From contig JAAXWS010000004.1 in NCBI GenBank assembly GCA_013334865.1, positions 62,001-126,000 on the forward strand: a DNA stretch of 64,000 nt, written 5' to 3'. How positions within the stretch are numbered: the first letter of the stretch is position 1; the number at the start of each line of letters is the position of its first letter. The position numbers and the translations under genes are program-made. Under the pieces are notes generated by a model. That model did no database searches. It worked only from the letters and a program-made list of their open reading frames with translations, and was not told the DNA's origin. This DNA is from Chlorobiaceae bacterium (lineage in GTDB: Bacteria; Bacteroidota; Chlorobiia; Chlorobiales; Chlorobiaceae). Shown here piece by piece: positions 1 through 8,545 of this stretch.

Positions 1-603
1 CGTCGGCAGGACCGATTCCGGCCTCGACGAGACGAGGATGAAGACCACGTGGGCCGGGGGCTCCTCGAGCAGCTTGAGCAGCTTGTTGGCGGCTGACGGA
101 TGGAGCCGTTCCGCCTGCGAGATGATGAACACCTTCCGGCCTCCCTCCCTCGGGGCGAGCGAGGCCTTCTGCTGCAGCGAAACCACCTGTTCGGTCAGGA
201 TGCCCATCGAGCGGTCCATGGCCGGGGTGAAGTAGGGGTTTCGCTTTTTCTCCTCGATCAGGGCATCGTAGCGCTCCCTGGCCTCCGCGAGCTTCTTGTT
301 CTCCTTTTTCGTGGGATCGGAGGGCTCAAGCAGGACCGCCTCGACCGGAAAGAGGTACTCGATGTTCGGGTGCATGAACCGTTCCGCCTGGCGGCAGCTG
401 TCGCACTCGCCGCAGGCGCCCTGCGGGCCCGTCGCGCCTTCGTGGCGGCAGTTGAGGATCCTCGAGATTTCGAACGCCACGCTCTCCTTGCCCGACCCTT
501 CCGGGCCGGCGAAGAGGTAGGCATGGGCGAGGCGCCCGGTTCCGAGCGCCGTTTTCAGCACCCGGACCTGCTGCTCATGTCCGACGATGGAGTCCCAGCC
601 CAT
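1..603 (-). CDS. holB: DNA polymerase III delta' subunit (partial, 3' end off the window)
   Basis: Clamp-loader subunit of the replicative polymerase. Reading from the ATG at 603, 201 codons stay open to base 1, so the C-terminal third is missing because of the window edge, not because the gene is broken. Visible are a Walker A loop (GPEGSGKE, about residues 32-39), a four-cysteine zinc module (about residues 53-75, ending CGECDSC), and the clamp-loader core NKLLKLLEEPP followed by SSRPESVLPT, which normally leads into the SRC motif just beyond the edge. It starts 10 nt after ilvE stops, so the two are probably co-transcribed. The family call rests on motif order; a gamma/tau subunit is less likely because the protein starts directly with MGWDSIVGHEQQ and is short before the zinc module. 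Confidence 0.92.
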   Translation of the reverse strand, partial: MGWDSIVGHEQQVRVLKTALGTGRLAHAYLFAGPEGSGKESVAFEISRILNCRHEGATGPQGACGECDSCRQAERFMHPNIEYLFPVEAVLLEPSDPTKKENKKLAEARERYDALIEEKKRNPYFTPAMDRSMGILTEQVVSLQQKASLAPREGGRKVFIISQAERLHPSAANKLLKLLEEPPAHVVFILVSSRPESVLPT

Positions 604-613
604 GCCTCGAGGC

Positions 614-1525
614 TCAGATGAAGGTCAGCCAGTTGTACGGGTCTTCGCCGGTCTGGACGATCCTGAGGTAGTGGTGCTGCAGGGCTTCGGTGATCGGGCC
701 CCGCTTCTCGTTGCCGATCGGGTACTTGTCGACGCTCCTGACCGGGGTGATCTCTGCCGCCGTGCCGGTGAGGAAGATCTCGTCCGCCACGTAGAGGGCT
801 TCCCGCGGGATGAGCGTCTCGCGCACCTCGTAGCCGAGCTCCTTTGCGATGTGCATGATGGCTCCACGGGTGAAGCCGGGGAGGATCGACTGACCCGACA
901 TCGGGGTGTAGATGACGCCGTCCCTGATGACGAAGATATTCTCACCGCTGCCTTCTGAGACGTAGCCGCTCACGTCGAGGGCGAGCCCTTCGGCGTAGTT
1001 GTCCGCCAGCGCCTCCATCTTGATGAGCTGGGAGTTCAGGTAGTTGCCGCCGGCCTTCGCCCACGAGGGCAGGGTGTTCGGGGCCATGCGGTTCCACGAG
1101 GAGACCCGGACGTCGACGCCGTTCTCGAGCACGTCGTCGCCGAGGTAGGCACCCCACTCCCAGGTGGCGATGGCAACCTCGATGGCCGCGCGGTAGGGGT
1201 TCACCCCGAGGGCTCCGACGCTGCGGTAGACCAGCGGCCTGATGTAGCATGCCTTGTGCCCGTTGGCCCTGATGGTGGCGATGGTCGCCTCCTTCAGTTC
1301 GGTTTCGGAGTAGGGGACCTCTATGCGGTAGATCTTCGAGGAGTCGAAGAGGCGGCGGATGTGCTCGTCGAGGAAGAGGATCGCCGACCCTTTCGCTGTT
1401 TCGTAGCAGCGGATGCCTTCGAAGGTCGAAGAGCCGTAATGGACGACGTGGGACATGATGTGGATCTTGGCGTCATTCCAGTCGATGAGCTCTCCGTTCA
1501 TCCATATTTTGGCAGACTTGTTCAT
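614..1525 (-). CDS. ilvE: Branched-chain amino acid aminotransferase
   Basis: Pyridoxal-phosphate enzyme of fold type IV that performs the last step of leucine, isoleucine and valine synthesis, with glutamate as amino donor. The 303-residue product has the usual full length. Lys157 in SWAKAGGNYLNSQL is the expected Schiff-base lysine; STFEGIRCY near the N terminus and EGSGENIF (about residues 191-198) are the class IV signatures. D-amino acid transaminase and aminodeoxychorismate lyase share the fold, but EGIRCY and KAGGNY favour IlvE. It precedes holB by 10 nt. Confidence 0.95.
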   Translation of the reverse strand: MNKSAKIWMNGELIDWNDAKIHIMSHVVHYGSSTFEGIRCYETAKGSAILFLDEHIRRLFDSSKIYRIEVPYSETELKEATIATIRANGHKACYIRPLVYRSVGALGVNPYRAAIEVAIATWEWGAYLGDDVLENGVDVRVSSWNRMAPNTLPSWAKAGGNYLNSQLIKMEALADNYAEGLALDVSGYVSEGSGENIFVIRDGVIYTPMSGQSILPGFTRGAIMHIAKELGYEVRETLIPREALYVADEIFLTGTAAEITPVRSVDKYPIGNEKRGPITEALQHHYLRIVQTGEDPYNWLTFI

Positions 1526-1620
1526 GACTTGAGCATTGGGATTAAGAAACTTTCCGGTTCGGTATGAACATCTAAGATAGTCCGTTTCGCCTTCTTTTTA
1601 AAGGGCGCAGGGGGCTAAAA

Positions 1621-1684
1621 TGGGGTCAGGTCTTGCATTTTAGCGTTTGCGAAGCAAAATGCTAAAATGCAAGACCTGACCCCA
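1621..1684. repeat. 64-nt palindromic element, copy 1
   Basis: Perfect 24-bp inverted arms beginning TGGGGTCAGGTCTTGC and ending in its complement. The 16-nt centre can itself fold (TTTGC-GAA-GCAAA). It lies between the 3' end of pfp and the region upstream of ilvE. Two relatives occur at 22618-22681 and 29082-29144. The outer arms are constant; the inner stem differs between copies but stays paired. Confidence 0.93.
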
Positions 1685-1713
1685 GCTGTTCTGCCCGCAA
1701 CGGGATGCGGTGC

Positions 1714-2919
1714 TCAGTAGATGCGCTCGTAGACGCCGTCCACTTCGCGCAGGATCGGGTCGTAGGCGACGGTATTCCTGCCGAAGCAGGTGCCGAGCGA
1801 CTCGTACATGGCCACCTGGTCGAGGTCAACGTACCGCTGGGCGATCGCTTTCGAGGACTCGATGTACTCGATCTTGCGGCCCTTCACCTTCGAGACGGTG
1901 ACGCCCGTCTTGCCGTCGAGCAGCAGCAGCACGGCGGCGGCTCCTGCCTCGAAGCCGAAGTTGATGTCGTAGGCCGACGAGTTGCCGGCGCGCACCAGGT
2001 GGCCCGGATGGATTTCGCGGACCTCCGGGATCTCGTAGACACCCTCGACGAACATGCCGGTCTCCTTCATGAACAGCGGCATGCGCGGGTCGCCCTTGAA
2101 GCGCTTCTGGATCTGCTGGCAGACATACTTGCCGGCGCCGGCGAGCTTCTTGTGCCCGAATGCGTCGATGCCCGCAGATTCGTCCACGATGTCGGACCCG
2201 TCGGCGTTCTTCATGCCCTCGGCCACCACGATCGTGTAGGTGCCGCTGTGCACGTCGCTCTGGCGGATGCGGCGCGTGAAACGCTCGACGACGTGTTCGT
2301 ACACGACATCCCAGTCGACCGGGATCTCAGGGATCAGGATGCAGTCGGCCTCGGCGGCCACGCCGCTGCGGAAGGCCGTATGGCCGGCGTAGCGGCCGAA
2401 CACCTCGGTCACCAGCACCCGGTTGTGGGTGCGGCCGGTCGTCTTGAGGTCCTCGACGAACTGGGCGATGCGGTTGATGGTGGAGTCGCCGCCGACCGAG
2501 TAGGTCTGGAGGTCGAGGTCCATGGTCTTCGGCGCGTGGATGCACTGGATGCCGTTCTGGTTCAGGTCGATCATGACGCTGCCCGAATCGTCGCCGCCGC
2601 TGATGATGAGGGCGTCGAGCTCGAACTTCTTCATGCCCGCCTTGATGCGGTTGTACTTGTCGGGATTGCTGATCGCCTTGATCTTGACGCGCGAATGCCC
2701 GGCTTCGGATCCGGCGAAGTTCGCATCGAACTGGTCGAGGCGCGCCTGGTCGAACCGGATCAGCCTTTCCTGGTTCAGGAGGTTGTACAGCCCGGCATAG
2801 CCGTTGGGGACGACATAGAGTTCGATCCCCTTGTTCAGTGCCATGAGTGCGGCGCCCTTGATGACGGCGTTCAGGCCGCCGCAGTCGCCACCGCTGGTAA
2901 GGATGCCAATTTTTTTCAC
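1714..2919 (-). CDS. pfp: 6-phosphofructokinase, pyrophosphate-dependent type
   Basis: Phosphorylates fructose 6-phosphate, reversibly if PPi is the donor. The 401-residue product opens with the PFK nucleotide loop ILTSGGDCGGLNA. Two residues separate the PPi and ATP enzymes: Asp111 in GGDDS (ATP enzymes have GGDGS) and Lys131 in PKTMDLD (ATP enzymes have PGTIDND). Both are of the PPi kind here; Asp134 is the expected catalytic base. The start is GTG at 2919, eight or so bases after GAGGAGA, a good ribosome-binding site. Monocistronic as far as visible, followed by palindromic element copy 1, which may end its transcript. Donor specificity is inferred from the two residues, not shown. Confidence 0.9.
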   Translation of the reverse strand: MKKIGILTSGGDCGGLNAVIKGAALMALNKGIELYVVPNGYAGLYNLLNQERLIRFDQARLDQFDANFAGSEAGHSRVKIKAISNPDKYNRIKAGMKKFELDALIISGGDDSGSVMIDLNQNGIQCIHAPKTMDLDLQTYSVGGDSTINRIAQFVEDLKTTGRTHNRVLVTEVFGRYAGHTAFRSGVAAEADCILIPEIPVDWDVVYEHVVERFTRRIRQSDVHSGTYTIVVAEGMKNADGSDIVDESAGIDAFGHKKLAGAGKYVCQQIQKRFKGDPRMPLFMKETGMFVEGVYEIPEVREIHPGHLVRAGNSSAYDINFGFEAGAAAVLLLLDGKTGVTVSKVKGRKIEYIESSKAIAQRYVDLDQVAMYESLGTCFGRNTVAYDPILREVDGVYERIY

Positions 2920-3084
2920 AGTGCTTTCTCCTCGTTGCTCGGGTTGGTTTTTAACGGCTTATTTTGATAATTACACCATGGAAGCCGTGGTGAGTCCTCT
3001 GAGAACCAAGATAGGGCATTTACCGGATATTTCATTGCAGCATGATGAAATACCGGCGCGGCAAACCCCTTGATCCGTCGGCAA

Positions 3085-4356
3085 ATGACCTTTTACGACC
3101 ATCTCCGGATCGCCTGGATCCACCTTCGGGAACGCAAGCGCCAGACCGTCCTCACGGCGCTCGGCGTGGCGGTCGGTTCGGCGATGATGATCACCACGAT
3201 CGCGGTGGCCCGCGGCTCGTCGCAGAACGTCTTCACCAAGATCATCGACATCGCGCCCCACATCACCATTGGCGCCGACCGTGTGGTGCCGCTCGTGCCC
3301 GACAACGTCATCGGGATCGTTCCCGGGAAGGTCGCCATGGTCGAGAAGCATGTGACCACCGACCGAAGGGACATCATCAAGAATTTTTCGGAAGTGACCG
3401 GAGCAATCGCTCCCATCAGGGAGGTGGTCGATGTCTCTCCATACGTGTCGAGCAAGCTGATCGCCCGCAACAAGACCCGTTTCGCCCCCTGCATCGCCAG
3501 GGGCATCGTCCCGGTCCGGGAGGCCAACATGGCGAACCTCAGGAAGAACCTGATGGAGCCGGACGCGCTCTCGGAGCTCTCCTGGACACCGAACGGCATC
3601 CTCCTCGGCAGCCTGCTGGCCGAAAAGCTCAAGGTCGGCTACCGCGACCATGTCGTGCTGGTCAGCAAGACGGGGCAGGAGTATCCCGTGACGGTCGTGG
3701 GCCGTTTCAGGAGCGGCTTCAACGCCAAGGACCTGCGCGAGGCCTACGTCAACCTTTCCCTCGCCCAGCGTATGGAGGCCATGCCTTCGAACTCCGTGAC
3801 CGGCATCGGCATCAGGATCACCGACATCGCGCTCGCCGACCGGCTTGCCGCGCGGATCGAACGGCTGACCGGCTACAACACCGAGAGCTGGAGCGAAACC
3901 AACCGCAATGTCATCGAGTTCTACAACCGCAACGGCACGATCACGCTGGTGCTCGTCGGCTTCGTCTTCATCGTCGCCGGGCTTGGCGTGGCCTCGGTCA
4001 TGACCACCATCGTGCTCCAGAAGGTGAAGGATATCGCGATCATGCGCTCCATGGGCGTGCAGCGCGGCAGCATCACCCGCATCTTCATGCTCGAAGGGCT
4101 GATGATCGGCGTCATGGGCGTGCTCCTCGGCAGCCCGGTCGGCCACCTGGTCTGCAAGCTCATCAGCGATATCAGGTTCCCTGCAAGCTCGGCGGGCGTG
4201 ATCAGCGCCGACCGCCTCAACCTGGTCGAGACGCCCGACTCACATGTGATCGTCGTCGTCTTCGGCATCATCATTGCGGTGATTTCGTCAGTTGGGCCGG
4301 CAAGGAGGGCAACCGGGTACCCGCCCGTGAGGGTGCTCAGGGGCGAAGTGGGCTAG
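3085..4356 (+). CDS. FtsX/MacB-like ABC transporter permease
   Basis: Inner-membrane permease of the lipoprotein-export/macrolide-efflux (FtsX-domain) class. The layout is typical: one N-terminal membrane helix (LTALGVAVGSAMMITTIAVA, about residues 24-43), a large periplasmic domain of about 230 residues, then three C-terminal helices, with RSMGVQRGSI in the cytoplasmic coupling loop. The ATG at 3085 gives 423 residues; an in-frame TTG at 3070 would add five, and neither has a clear Shine-Dalgarno. No ATPase or membrane-fusion partner is adjacent in this window, so substrate and partner are unknown. It is divergent from pfp and convergent with mtnA. Confidence 0.85.
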   Translation: MTFYDHLRIAWIHLRERKRQTVLTALGVAVGSAMMITTIAVARGSSQNVFTKIIDIAPHITIGADRVVPLVPDNVIGIVPGKVAMVEKHVTTDRRDIIKNFSEVTGAIAPIREVVDVSPYVSSKLIARNKTRFAPCIARGIVPVREANMANLRKNLMEPDALSELSWTPNGILLGSLLAEKLKVGYRDHVVLVSKTGQEYPVTVVGRFRSGFNAKDLREAYVNLSLAQRMEAMPSNSVTGIGIRITDIALADRLAARIERLTGYNTESWSETNRNVIEFYNRNGTITLVLVGFVFIVAGLGVASVMTTIVLQKVKDIAIMRSMGVQRGSITRIFMLEGLMIGVMGVLLGSPVGHLVCKLISDIRFPASSAGVISADRLNLVETPDSHVIVVVFGIIIAVISSVGPARRATGYPPVRVLRGEVG

Positions 4357-4440
4357 TGCCTGCTGCAACAGCGTTCGACTTGCCCCGGCAGGGGCCGTCG
4401 GAATGTTCCCGGTGTGAACCGGCAGGAGGGCAGAAACCAG

Positions 4441-4478
4441 AAGAGGGTGTCCCGGTTTTGATTCCGGGACACCCTCTT
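4441..4478. terminator. Bidirectional hairpin between convergent genes
   Basis: A perfect 15-bp stem (AAGAGGGTGTCCCGG and its complement) around an 8-nt loop, between the 3' ends of the permease (plus) and mtnA (minus). The AAG/CTT ends give short A and T flanks on both strands. No other role is apparent. Confidence 0.85.
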
Positions 4479-4510
4479 GCGTTGTGGAAGAGTGTTGCTC
4501 GCAGCTGATA

Positions 4511-5575
4511 TCAGCCCTTGCAGATGCGGGCGAGCGACTCGTTGTAGTTGCCCACGACGGCCTCCTTCTCGGTGATGATGCCGCGGATGAGGGTGCCGGG
4601 GGTGACGTCGAACGCGTAGTTCAGCACCGGGGTGGTCGGCGTGGCTACCTGGGTGCCGAAGATGGTGCGCAGCTCGTCGGCGTTCCTTTCTTCGATCGGG
4701 ATCATCGAGCCTTCGGCCATCGTGATGTCGATGGTCGAGACCGGGGCCGCGATGTAGAACGGGATGCCGTGGTGGCGCGCGCTGACGGCGTGGGCGTAGG
4801 TGCCGATCTTGTTTGCCGTGTCGCCGTTGGCCGTGATGCGGTCGGCGCCGACGACCGCGAAGTCGATCTTGCCCTGCTGCATGATGAATGCCGACGAGGA
4901 ATCGGAGATGGAGAAGAACGGGATGCCGTCATGCTCGAGCTCCCAGGCGGTCAGGCGGAGGCCCTGCAGGAGCGGTCGGCTTTCCGAGGTGATCACTTTC
5001 TCGATCAGGCCCTCCTGCCAGGCGAGGCGGATCACGCCGAGCGCCGTGCCGGTGCCGCAGCATGCCAGCGTGCCGGTGTTGCAGTGGGTGAGCACGGTGA
5101 GCTTGCGGGTCTTGAGCACGTCGGCGAAATCGCGCTTGATCAGTTCGACGCCGTGGCGCGAGATCCGGTCGCAGTTGTCGACTTCGTCATGGTAGATCTT
5201 GTGGGCCTCTTCGGTCATCTTCGCGAAAAGTGACTCGAGTGAGTCGGAAGCGAAGTTTGCCTCATAGACCGCCTTCAGCTTCCTGGTGGCGAAGAAGAGG
5301 TTGACGGCCGTCGGGCGCGAGGCCTCGACGTCGGCGACAAGCTTGCCGAAGTATGCCGGGAACTCCTCCCTGGTGCCCGTGAACCCGTTGATGCCGAGGA
5401 TCACGGTATAGCCGGCCGAAGCGCCGATCAGCGGGGCGCCCCTGACGGCAAGGGTCTTGATGGCCTCGATGGCCTCCTGGTGGTCCCTGGTCTCCACATG
5501 GAGCTCCTGCAGGGGAAGGAAGCGCTGGTCGAGGTAACGGAACGTTCCGTTCTTGAAGGAAATGGCGTCGATCAT
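4511..5575 (-). CDS. mtnA: S-methyl-5-thioribose-1-phosphate isomerase
   Basis: Converts methylthioribose 1-phosphate to methylthioribulose 1-phosphate in methionine salvage (eIF2B-alpha/MtnA family). Signatures in order: RGAPLIGASAGY, HCNTGTLACCGTGTALG with the catalytic cysteine, TESRPLLQGLRLTAWEL, and GADRITANGDTANKIGTY with the catalytic Asp. The length of 354 residues is normal. It starts 25 nt after the purine-nucleoside phosphorylase gene on the same strand, which fits a shared salvage operon in which the phosphorylase may act on methylthioadenosine. eIF2B-like ribose-bisphosphate isomerases are related, but the ESRPLLQG and NGDTANK motifs favour MtnA. Confidence 0.95.
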   Translation of the reverse strand: MIDAISFKNGTFRYLDQRFLPLQELHVETRDHQEAIEAIKTLAVRGAPLIGASAGYTVILGINGFTGTREEFPAYFGKLVADVEASRPTAVNLFFATRKLKAVYEANFASDSLESLFAKMTEEAHKIYHDEVDNCDRISRHGVELIKRDFADVLKTRKLTVLTHCNTGTLACCGTGTALGVIRLAWQEGLIEKVITSESRPLLQGLRLTAWELEHDGIPFFSISDSSSAFIMQQGKIDFAVVGADRITANGDTANKIGTYAHAVSARHHGIPFYIAAPVSTIDITMAEGSMIPIEERNADELRTIFGTQVATPTTPVLNYAFDVTPGTLIRGIITEKEAVVGNYNESLARICKG

Positions 5576-5600
5576 GGTGTGCGTATGGTTCCGTTCTGGG

Positions 5601-6422
5601 TTAAAGTTTCGCGACCACGTTCCTGAAGATGGTGGTCATCTTCGGCTCTGCATGTTTGGAGACCTCGATGATCTCTTCGATGCCGACCGGCACGAGGCAG
5701 TCCGGGAAGCACTCGTCGGTGACGATGGACATGCCGAAGACCTCGGTTCCCTGGTGCACGGCCGCGATCACTTCGGGCACGGTCGACATGCCGACCACGT
5801 CGGCACCGAGCGTCCTGAGCATGCGGTACTCGGCGCGGGTCTCGAGGCAGGGGCCCGTGACGGCGACGTACACGCCGCGCTGCACCTTGATGCCGTTCTC
5901 GAGGGCGACCTTCTCGGCGATCTCAAGGATCCTCGGCGAATAGGGGGCGCACATGTCGGGGAAGCGCGGGCCGATCTCGGGATCGTTGGGGCCGATGAGG
6001 GGGTTGGTGCCGAGCAGGTTGATATGGTCGTCGATCAGCATGATGTCGCCCTTGCTGTAGCTGGGGTTCATGCCTCCGCAGGCGTTGGTGATGCCGAGGG
6101 TCTTGACGCCGAGAGCCTTCATGATACGGATCGGGAAGACGATCTGCGTCATCGAGTAGCCTTCGTAGAAGTGGAAGCGGCCCTGCATGGCGACGACCTT
6201 CTTGCCGGCCAGCGTACCGAAAATCAGCTTGCCGTGGTGCGTCTCGACCGTCGAGATCGGGAAGTACGGGATGTCGGCATAGTCGAGCGCGAAATCGATC
6301 TCGATCTCCTTGACCAGGCCGCCCAGGCCGGTGCCGAGCACGATGCCCACCGGGTACTCGGTGCTGGTTTTCTTCCTGATGAACTCAACGGCTTCCCTGA
6401 TTTTCTGCCTCTGTTCGGTCAT
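5601..6422 (-). CDS. Purine-nucleoside phosphorylase, trimeric class
   Basis: Phosphorolysis of purine nucleosides to free base and (deoxy)ribose 1-phosphate. The 273-residue product has GIVLGTGLGGL near the N terminus, METHHGKL-type and MQGRFHFYEGY phosphate-binding segments, TNACGGMNPSY, and VTGPCLETRAEYRMLRTLGADVVGMSTVPEV, which is characteristic of the low-molecular-mass trimeric PNP family. Some members use 5'-methylthioadenosine, and the neighbour mtnA makes that substrate plausible here, but sequence alone does not decide. A heptad-type repeat island lies just upstream (6481-6565), between it and yggS. Confidence 0.92.
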   Translation of the reverse strand: MTEQRQKIREAVEFIRKKTSTEYPVGIVLGTGLGGLVKEIEIDFALDYADIPYFPISTVETHHGKLIFGTLAGKKVVAMQGRFHFYEGYSMTQIVFPIRIMKALGVKTLGITNACGGMNPSYSKGDIMLIDDHINLLGTNPLIGPNDPEIGPRFPDMCAPYSPRILEIAEKVALENGIKVQRGVYVAVTGPCLETRAEYRMLRTLGADVVGMSTVPEVIAAVHQGTEVFGMSIVTDECFPDCLVPVGIEEIIEVSKHAEPKMTTIFRNVVAKL

Positions 6423-6480
6423 GTTCTGCTCTGTTTTTAAATGGTTGCGTGACGCCCTGATAAAGATTCAGAATATATAA

Positions 6481-6565
6481 TGGACAATGGACAATTGATA
6501 ATGGATAATGGCGGGAACAAGACTCCCTTTAATTATCAATTATCCATTATCAATTATTAATTATC
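6481..6565. repeat. Inverted ATTATC/GATAAT repeat island without a gene
   Basis: The left arm (6481-6510) is built of TGGACAATGGACAATTGATAA-like units. The right arm (6531-6565) is its approximate inverse (AATTATCAATTATCCATTATC-like). A 20-nt unique spacer separates them. The yggS stop codon lies inside the right arm. The unit CCATTATCAATTGTCCATT recurs at 30641-30660, next to nifB. Confidence 0.85.
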
Positions 6566-7250
6566 TCCATCCGAAGATGGCCGTGCCGATGCGGATCATG
6601 GTTGCGCCTTCCTGGACGGCCTCCTCGAAATCCTGGCTCATGCCCATGGAGAGCTCGGAGAGCAGGGAGGGGTCGGGGGCGTTGGACCTGAGCTTATCGA
6701 GGCAGGCGCGCAGTTCGGCGAACTCCCTGCGGGCGAGGCCGGGGTCGGGCGATGCGATGGTCATCAGGCCTCTCAGCCTGACGTTGGGAAGTCCGAAGCA
6801 GAGTTCGGCCGCAGCCATGAGGGTCGACGGCTCGAGGCCGTACTTCGAGCTTTCACGGGAGGTGTTCACCTCGAGCAGGTAGTCCATGACGATGCCGTGC
6901 TGCCCGGCGCGCTTCGAGAGCTCCTCTACCGTGCTGACCTTGTCGATGCCATGGACCATGGCCACCTTGCCGGCGACCTGGCGGACCTTGTTCGACTGCA
7001 GGTGGCCGATGAAGTGCCACTCGATCGGCAGCTCCGACAGGTCGGGGTCCTCGAGCTTGTCGAGGAACTCCTGCACGTAGCTTTCGCCGAACGCCCGCTG
7101 CCCCGCATCCCAGGCCTCCCGGACTGCCGCGGCGCTCTTGGTCTTCGAGACCGCGATGAGGCGCACTTCGTCGGGGTTCCGGCCTGCCTTGCGGCAGGCG
7201 GACGCGATCTGTTCCCGTACCTCGGCGAGGTTTTCGGCTATGCTCTCCAT
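6561..7250 (-). CDS. yggS: YggS/PLPBP-family pyridoxal-phosphate homeostasis protein
   Basis: Cytosolic PLP-binding single-domain alanine-racemase-fold protein that buffers PLP and affects amino-acid metabolism; it has no established catalytic reaction. The 229-residue product has the PLP lysine in LIAVSKTKS (about residue 36), then FGESYVQEF, WHFIGHLQSNK, LLEVNTSRESSKYG and LSMGMSQDFEEAVQEGATMIRIGTAIFG, the family signature near the C terminus. Its stop codon falls in the repeat island, so the last residues (FGWR) may have been set by the insertion. It follows the PPIase gene by 4 nt. Confidence 0.95.
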   Translation of the reverse strand: MESIAENLAEVREQIASACRKAGRNPDEVRLIAVSKTKSAAAVREAWDAGQRAFGESYVQEFLDKLEDPDLSELPIEWHFIGHLQSNKVRQVAGKVAMVHGIDKVSTVEELSKRAGQHGIVMDYLLEVNTSRESSKYGLEPSTLMAAAELCFGLPNVRLRGLMTIASPDPGLARREFAELRACLDKLRSNAPDPSLLSELSMGMSQDFEEAVQEGATMIRIGTAIFGWR

Positions 7251-7254
7251 CGGA

Positions 7255-7746
7255 TCAGGCTTCGGCGACGGGCGTGATGGATTCTATGGTCACGGGCTTC
7301 AGGGGGTTGTCACGCATGTCGGTTTCGACCGTGGCGATCTGGTCGACCACCTCGATGCCCGATTCGACGATGCCGAAGACGGTGTACTGGCCGTCAAGGA
7401 AGGCGTTGTCGGCCTGGTTGATGTAGAACTGGCTGCCCGAGGAGGCCTTCTGGGGATTGTTGTCCCTTGCAGCCGCCAGGGTGCCTTTCCTGTTGGCGTG
7501 CTTGATCTCTGCGGGTACGCGGTACTCCGGCCCGCCGGTGCCGTGCAGCATGCGCTTGTCGTCATGGCGCGAGAGCGGGTCGCCCGTCTGGATCATGAAT
7601 CCTTCGATGACCCGGTGGAAGCGGATGCCGTCGTAGTAGCCTTCGGCGACAAGCTTCGCGAAGTTGTCGCGGTGCTGCGGGGTGTCGTCGTGGAGCGCGA
7701 TGGCGATGTCGCCCATGCTGGTCTTGATGATGTACTGTAACGCCAT
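7255..7746 (-). CDS. Cyclophilin-type peptidyl-prolyl cis-trans isomerase
   Basis: Protein-folding helper that isomerises X-Pro bonds. The start is the ATG at 7746 (MALQYIIKTSMGDI), giving 163 residues; longer reading upstream overlaps the preceding gene and lacks family sequence. Visible cyclophilin core: FHRVIEGFMIQTGDP with the catalytic Arg, GSQFYIN, FLDGQYTVFGIVESG. There is no signal peptide, so it is cytoplasmic. It sits in the minus-strand run between a TPR membrane protein and yggS. Confidence 0.94.
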   Translation of the reverse strand: MALQYIIKTSMGDIAIALHDDTPQHRDNFAKLVAEGYYDGIRFHRVIEGFMIQTGDPLSRHDDKRMLHGTGGPEYRVPAEIKHANRKGTLAAARDNNPQKASSGSQFYINQADNAFLDGQYTVFGIVESGIEVVDQIATVETDMRDNPLKPVTIESITPVAEA

Positions 7747-7783
7747 GGTGATGGTATGGTTCTGGTGGTTTTCGGAATTGCCG

Positions 7784-8452
7784 TTACGGCGCGGGAACCT
7801 GGATGCCCTGGCCGGAGAGGCGCCACATGGTGCGCTGGGCGACCGCGGCCGACGAGGTGCCGGGCCAGCTCCTGACGACCTTGTCGAGGAGCTTGACAGC
7901 CTCGGCGGGCTTTCCTGCAAGGATATCGCTTTCCGCTGCCTTGTTGAGGTACGTGGCCTTGAGCGATTCGTTCTCGGCCGCATCCGAGGCCTTCTCGAAG
8001 CCTTCGGCCGCCGCCGTGAACGCCTTTTTCTGCACGTTGCAGGATGCCGCCCCGGCAAGTGCCGACGCCTGCAGGTCCTTGTTGCCGCTCGAGAATGCGC
8101 GGTACATGGCGAGCGCTTCGTCGGGCCTGTTCATGGTATAGTAGATGGTGGCGAGGTAGAGCCTGGCCATGTTGCCGCTCGCGGTGCCGCCGTAGCCGTT
8201 GACGATCTCTTTCAGTGCCTTGGTCGCCCTTTCGGAGTCCCCGGTCTGGATCCAGACGGATGCTTTCGAGAGCGCCATGGAGGCATTCGCTTCGTCGGTT
8301 TTCGTCTTCTGCATCCAGAAGAACCCGCCGCCCCCGATCAGGGCGATGGCGATGAGGAGTACGATGAGGAGCTGCTTCTTTTCCAGCAGCAGGTCGATGA
8401 AGGTCGGTTTCGGCAACGCCTGCACGGCATGCACGGTATTCTGTTCGTTCAT
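7784..8452 (-). CDS. Membrane-anchored TPR protein (YfgM-like)
   Basis: A short cytoplasmic N terminus is followed by one membrane helix (about residues 27-47, LLIVLLIAIALIGGGGFFWM) and then a periplasmic helical-repeat domain of about 170 residues with TPR-like repeats (for example ARLYLATIYYTMNRPDEALAMY). This layout is that of the YfgM family, which acts near the Sec translocon and periplasmic chaperones; here that role is inferred from architecture. The PPIase gene begins 37 nt downstream, which fits a folding-related pair. Confidence 0.75.
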   Translation of the reverse strand: MNEQNTVHAVQALPKPTFIDLLLEKKQLLIVLLIAIALIGGGGFFWMQKTKTDEANASMALSKASVWIQTGDSERATKALKEIVNGYGGTASGNMARLYLATIYYTMNRPDEALAMYRAFSSGNKDLQASALAGAASCNVQKKAFTAAAEGFEKASDAAENESLKATYLNKAAESDILAGKPAEAVKLLDKVVRSWPGTSSAAVAQRTMWRLSGQGIQVPAP

Positions 8453-8545
8453 TGATGTCGGTTGGCTTGATCGTTCGTGATGCGGTAGCAGTCCCTGGCG
8501 GCTGCTTCGCCGGTGGAGATCAACCTAAGCAAGTTGCGCTGAATT

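Noticed and set aside
1705-2967. Plus-strand ORF of 420 codons opposite pfp
   Set aside because: It is the antisense of a gene with clear PFK motifs; composition is of the shadow type (Val/Asp/Leu-rich, no motif).
3042-4508. Long alternative plus-strand ORF over the ABC permease
   Set aside because: Arg/Pro/Gly-rich translation typical of an out-of-frame reading of GC-rich DNA; the FtsX-like frame has clear membrane helices.
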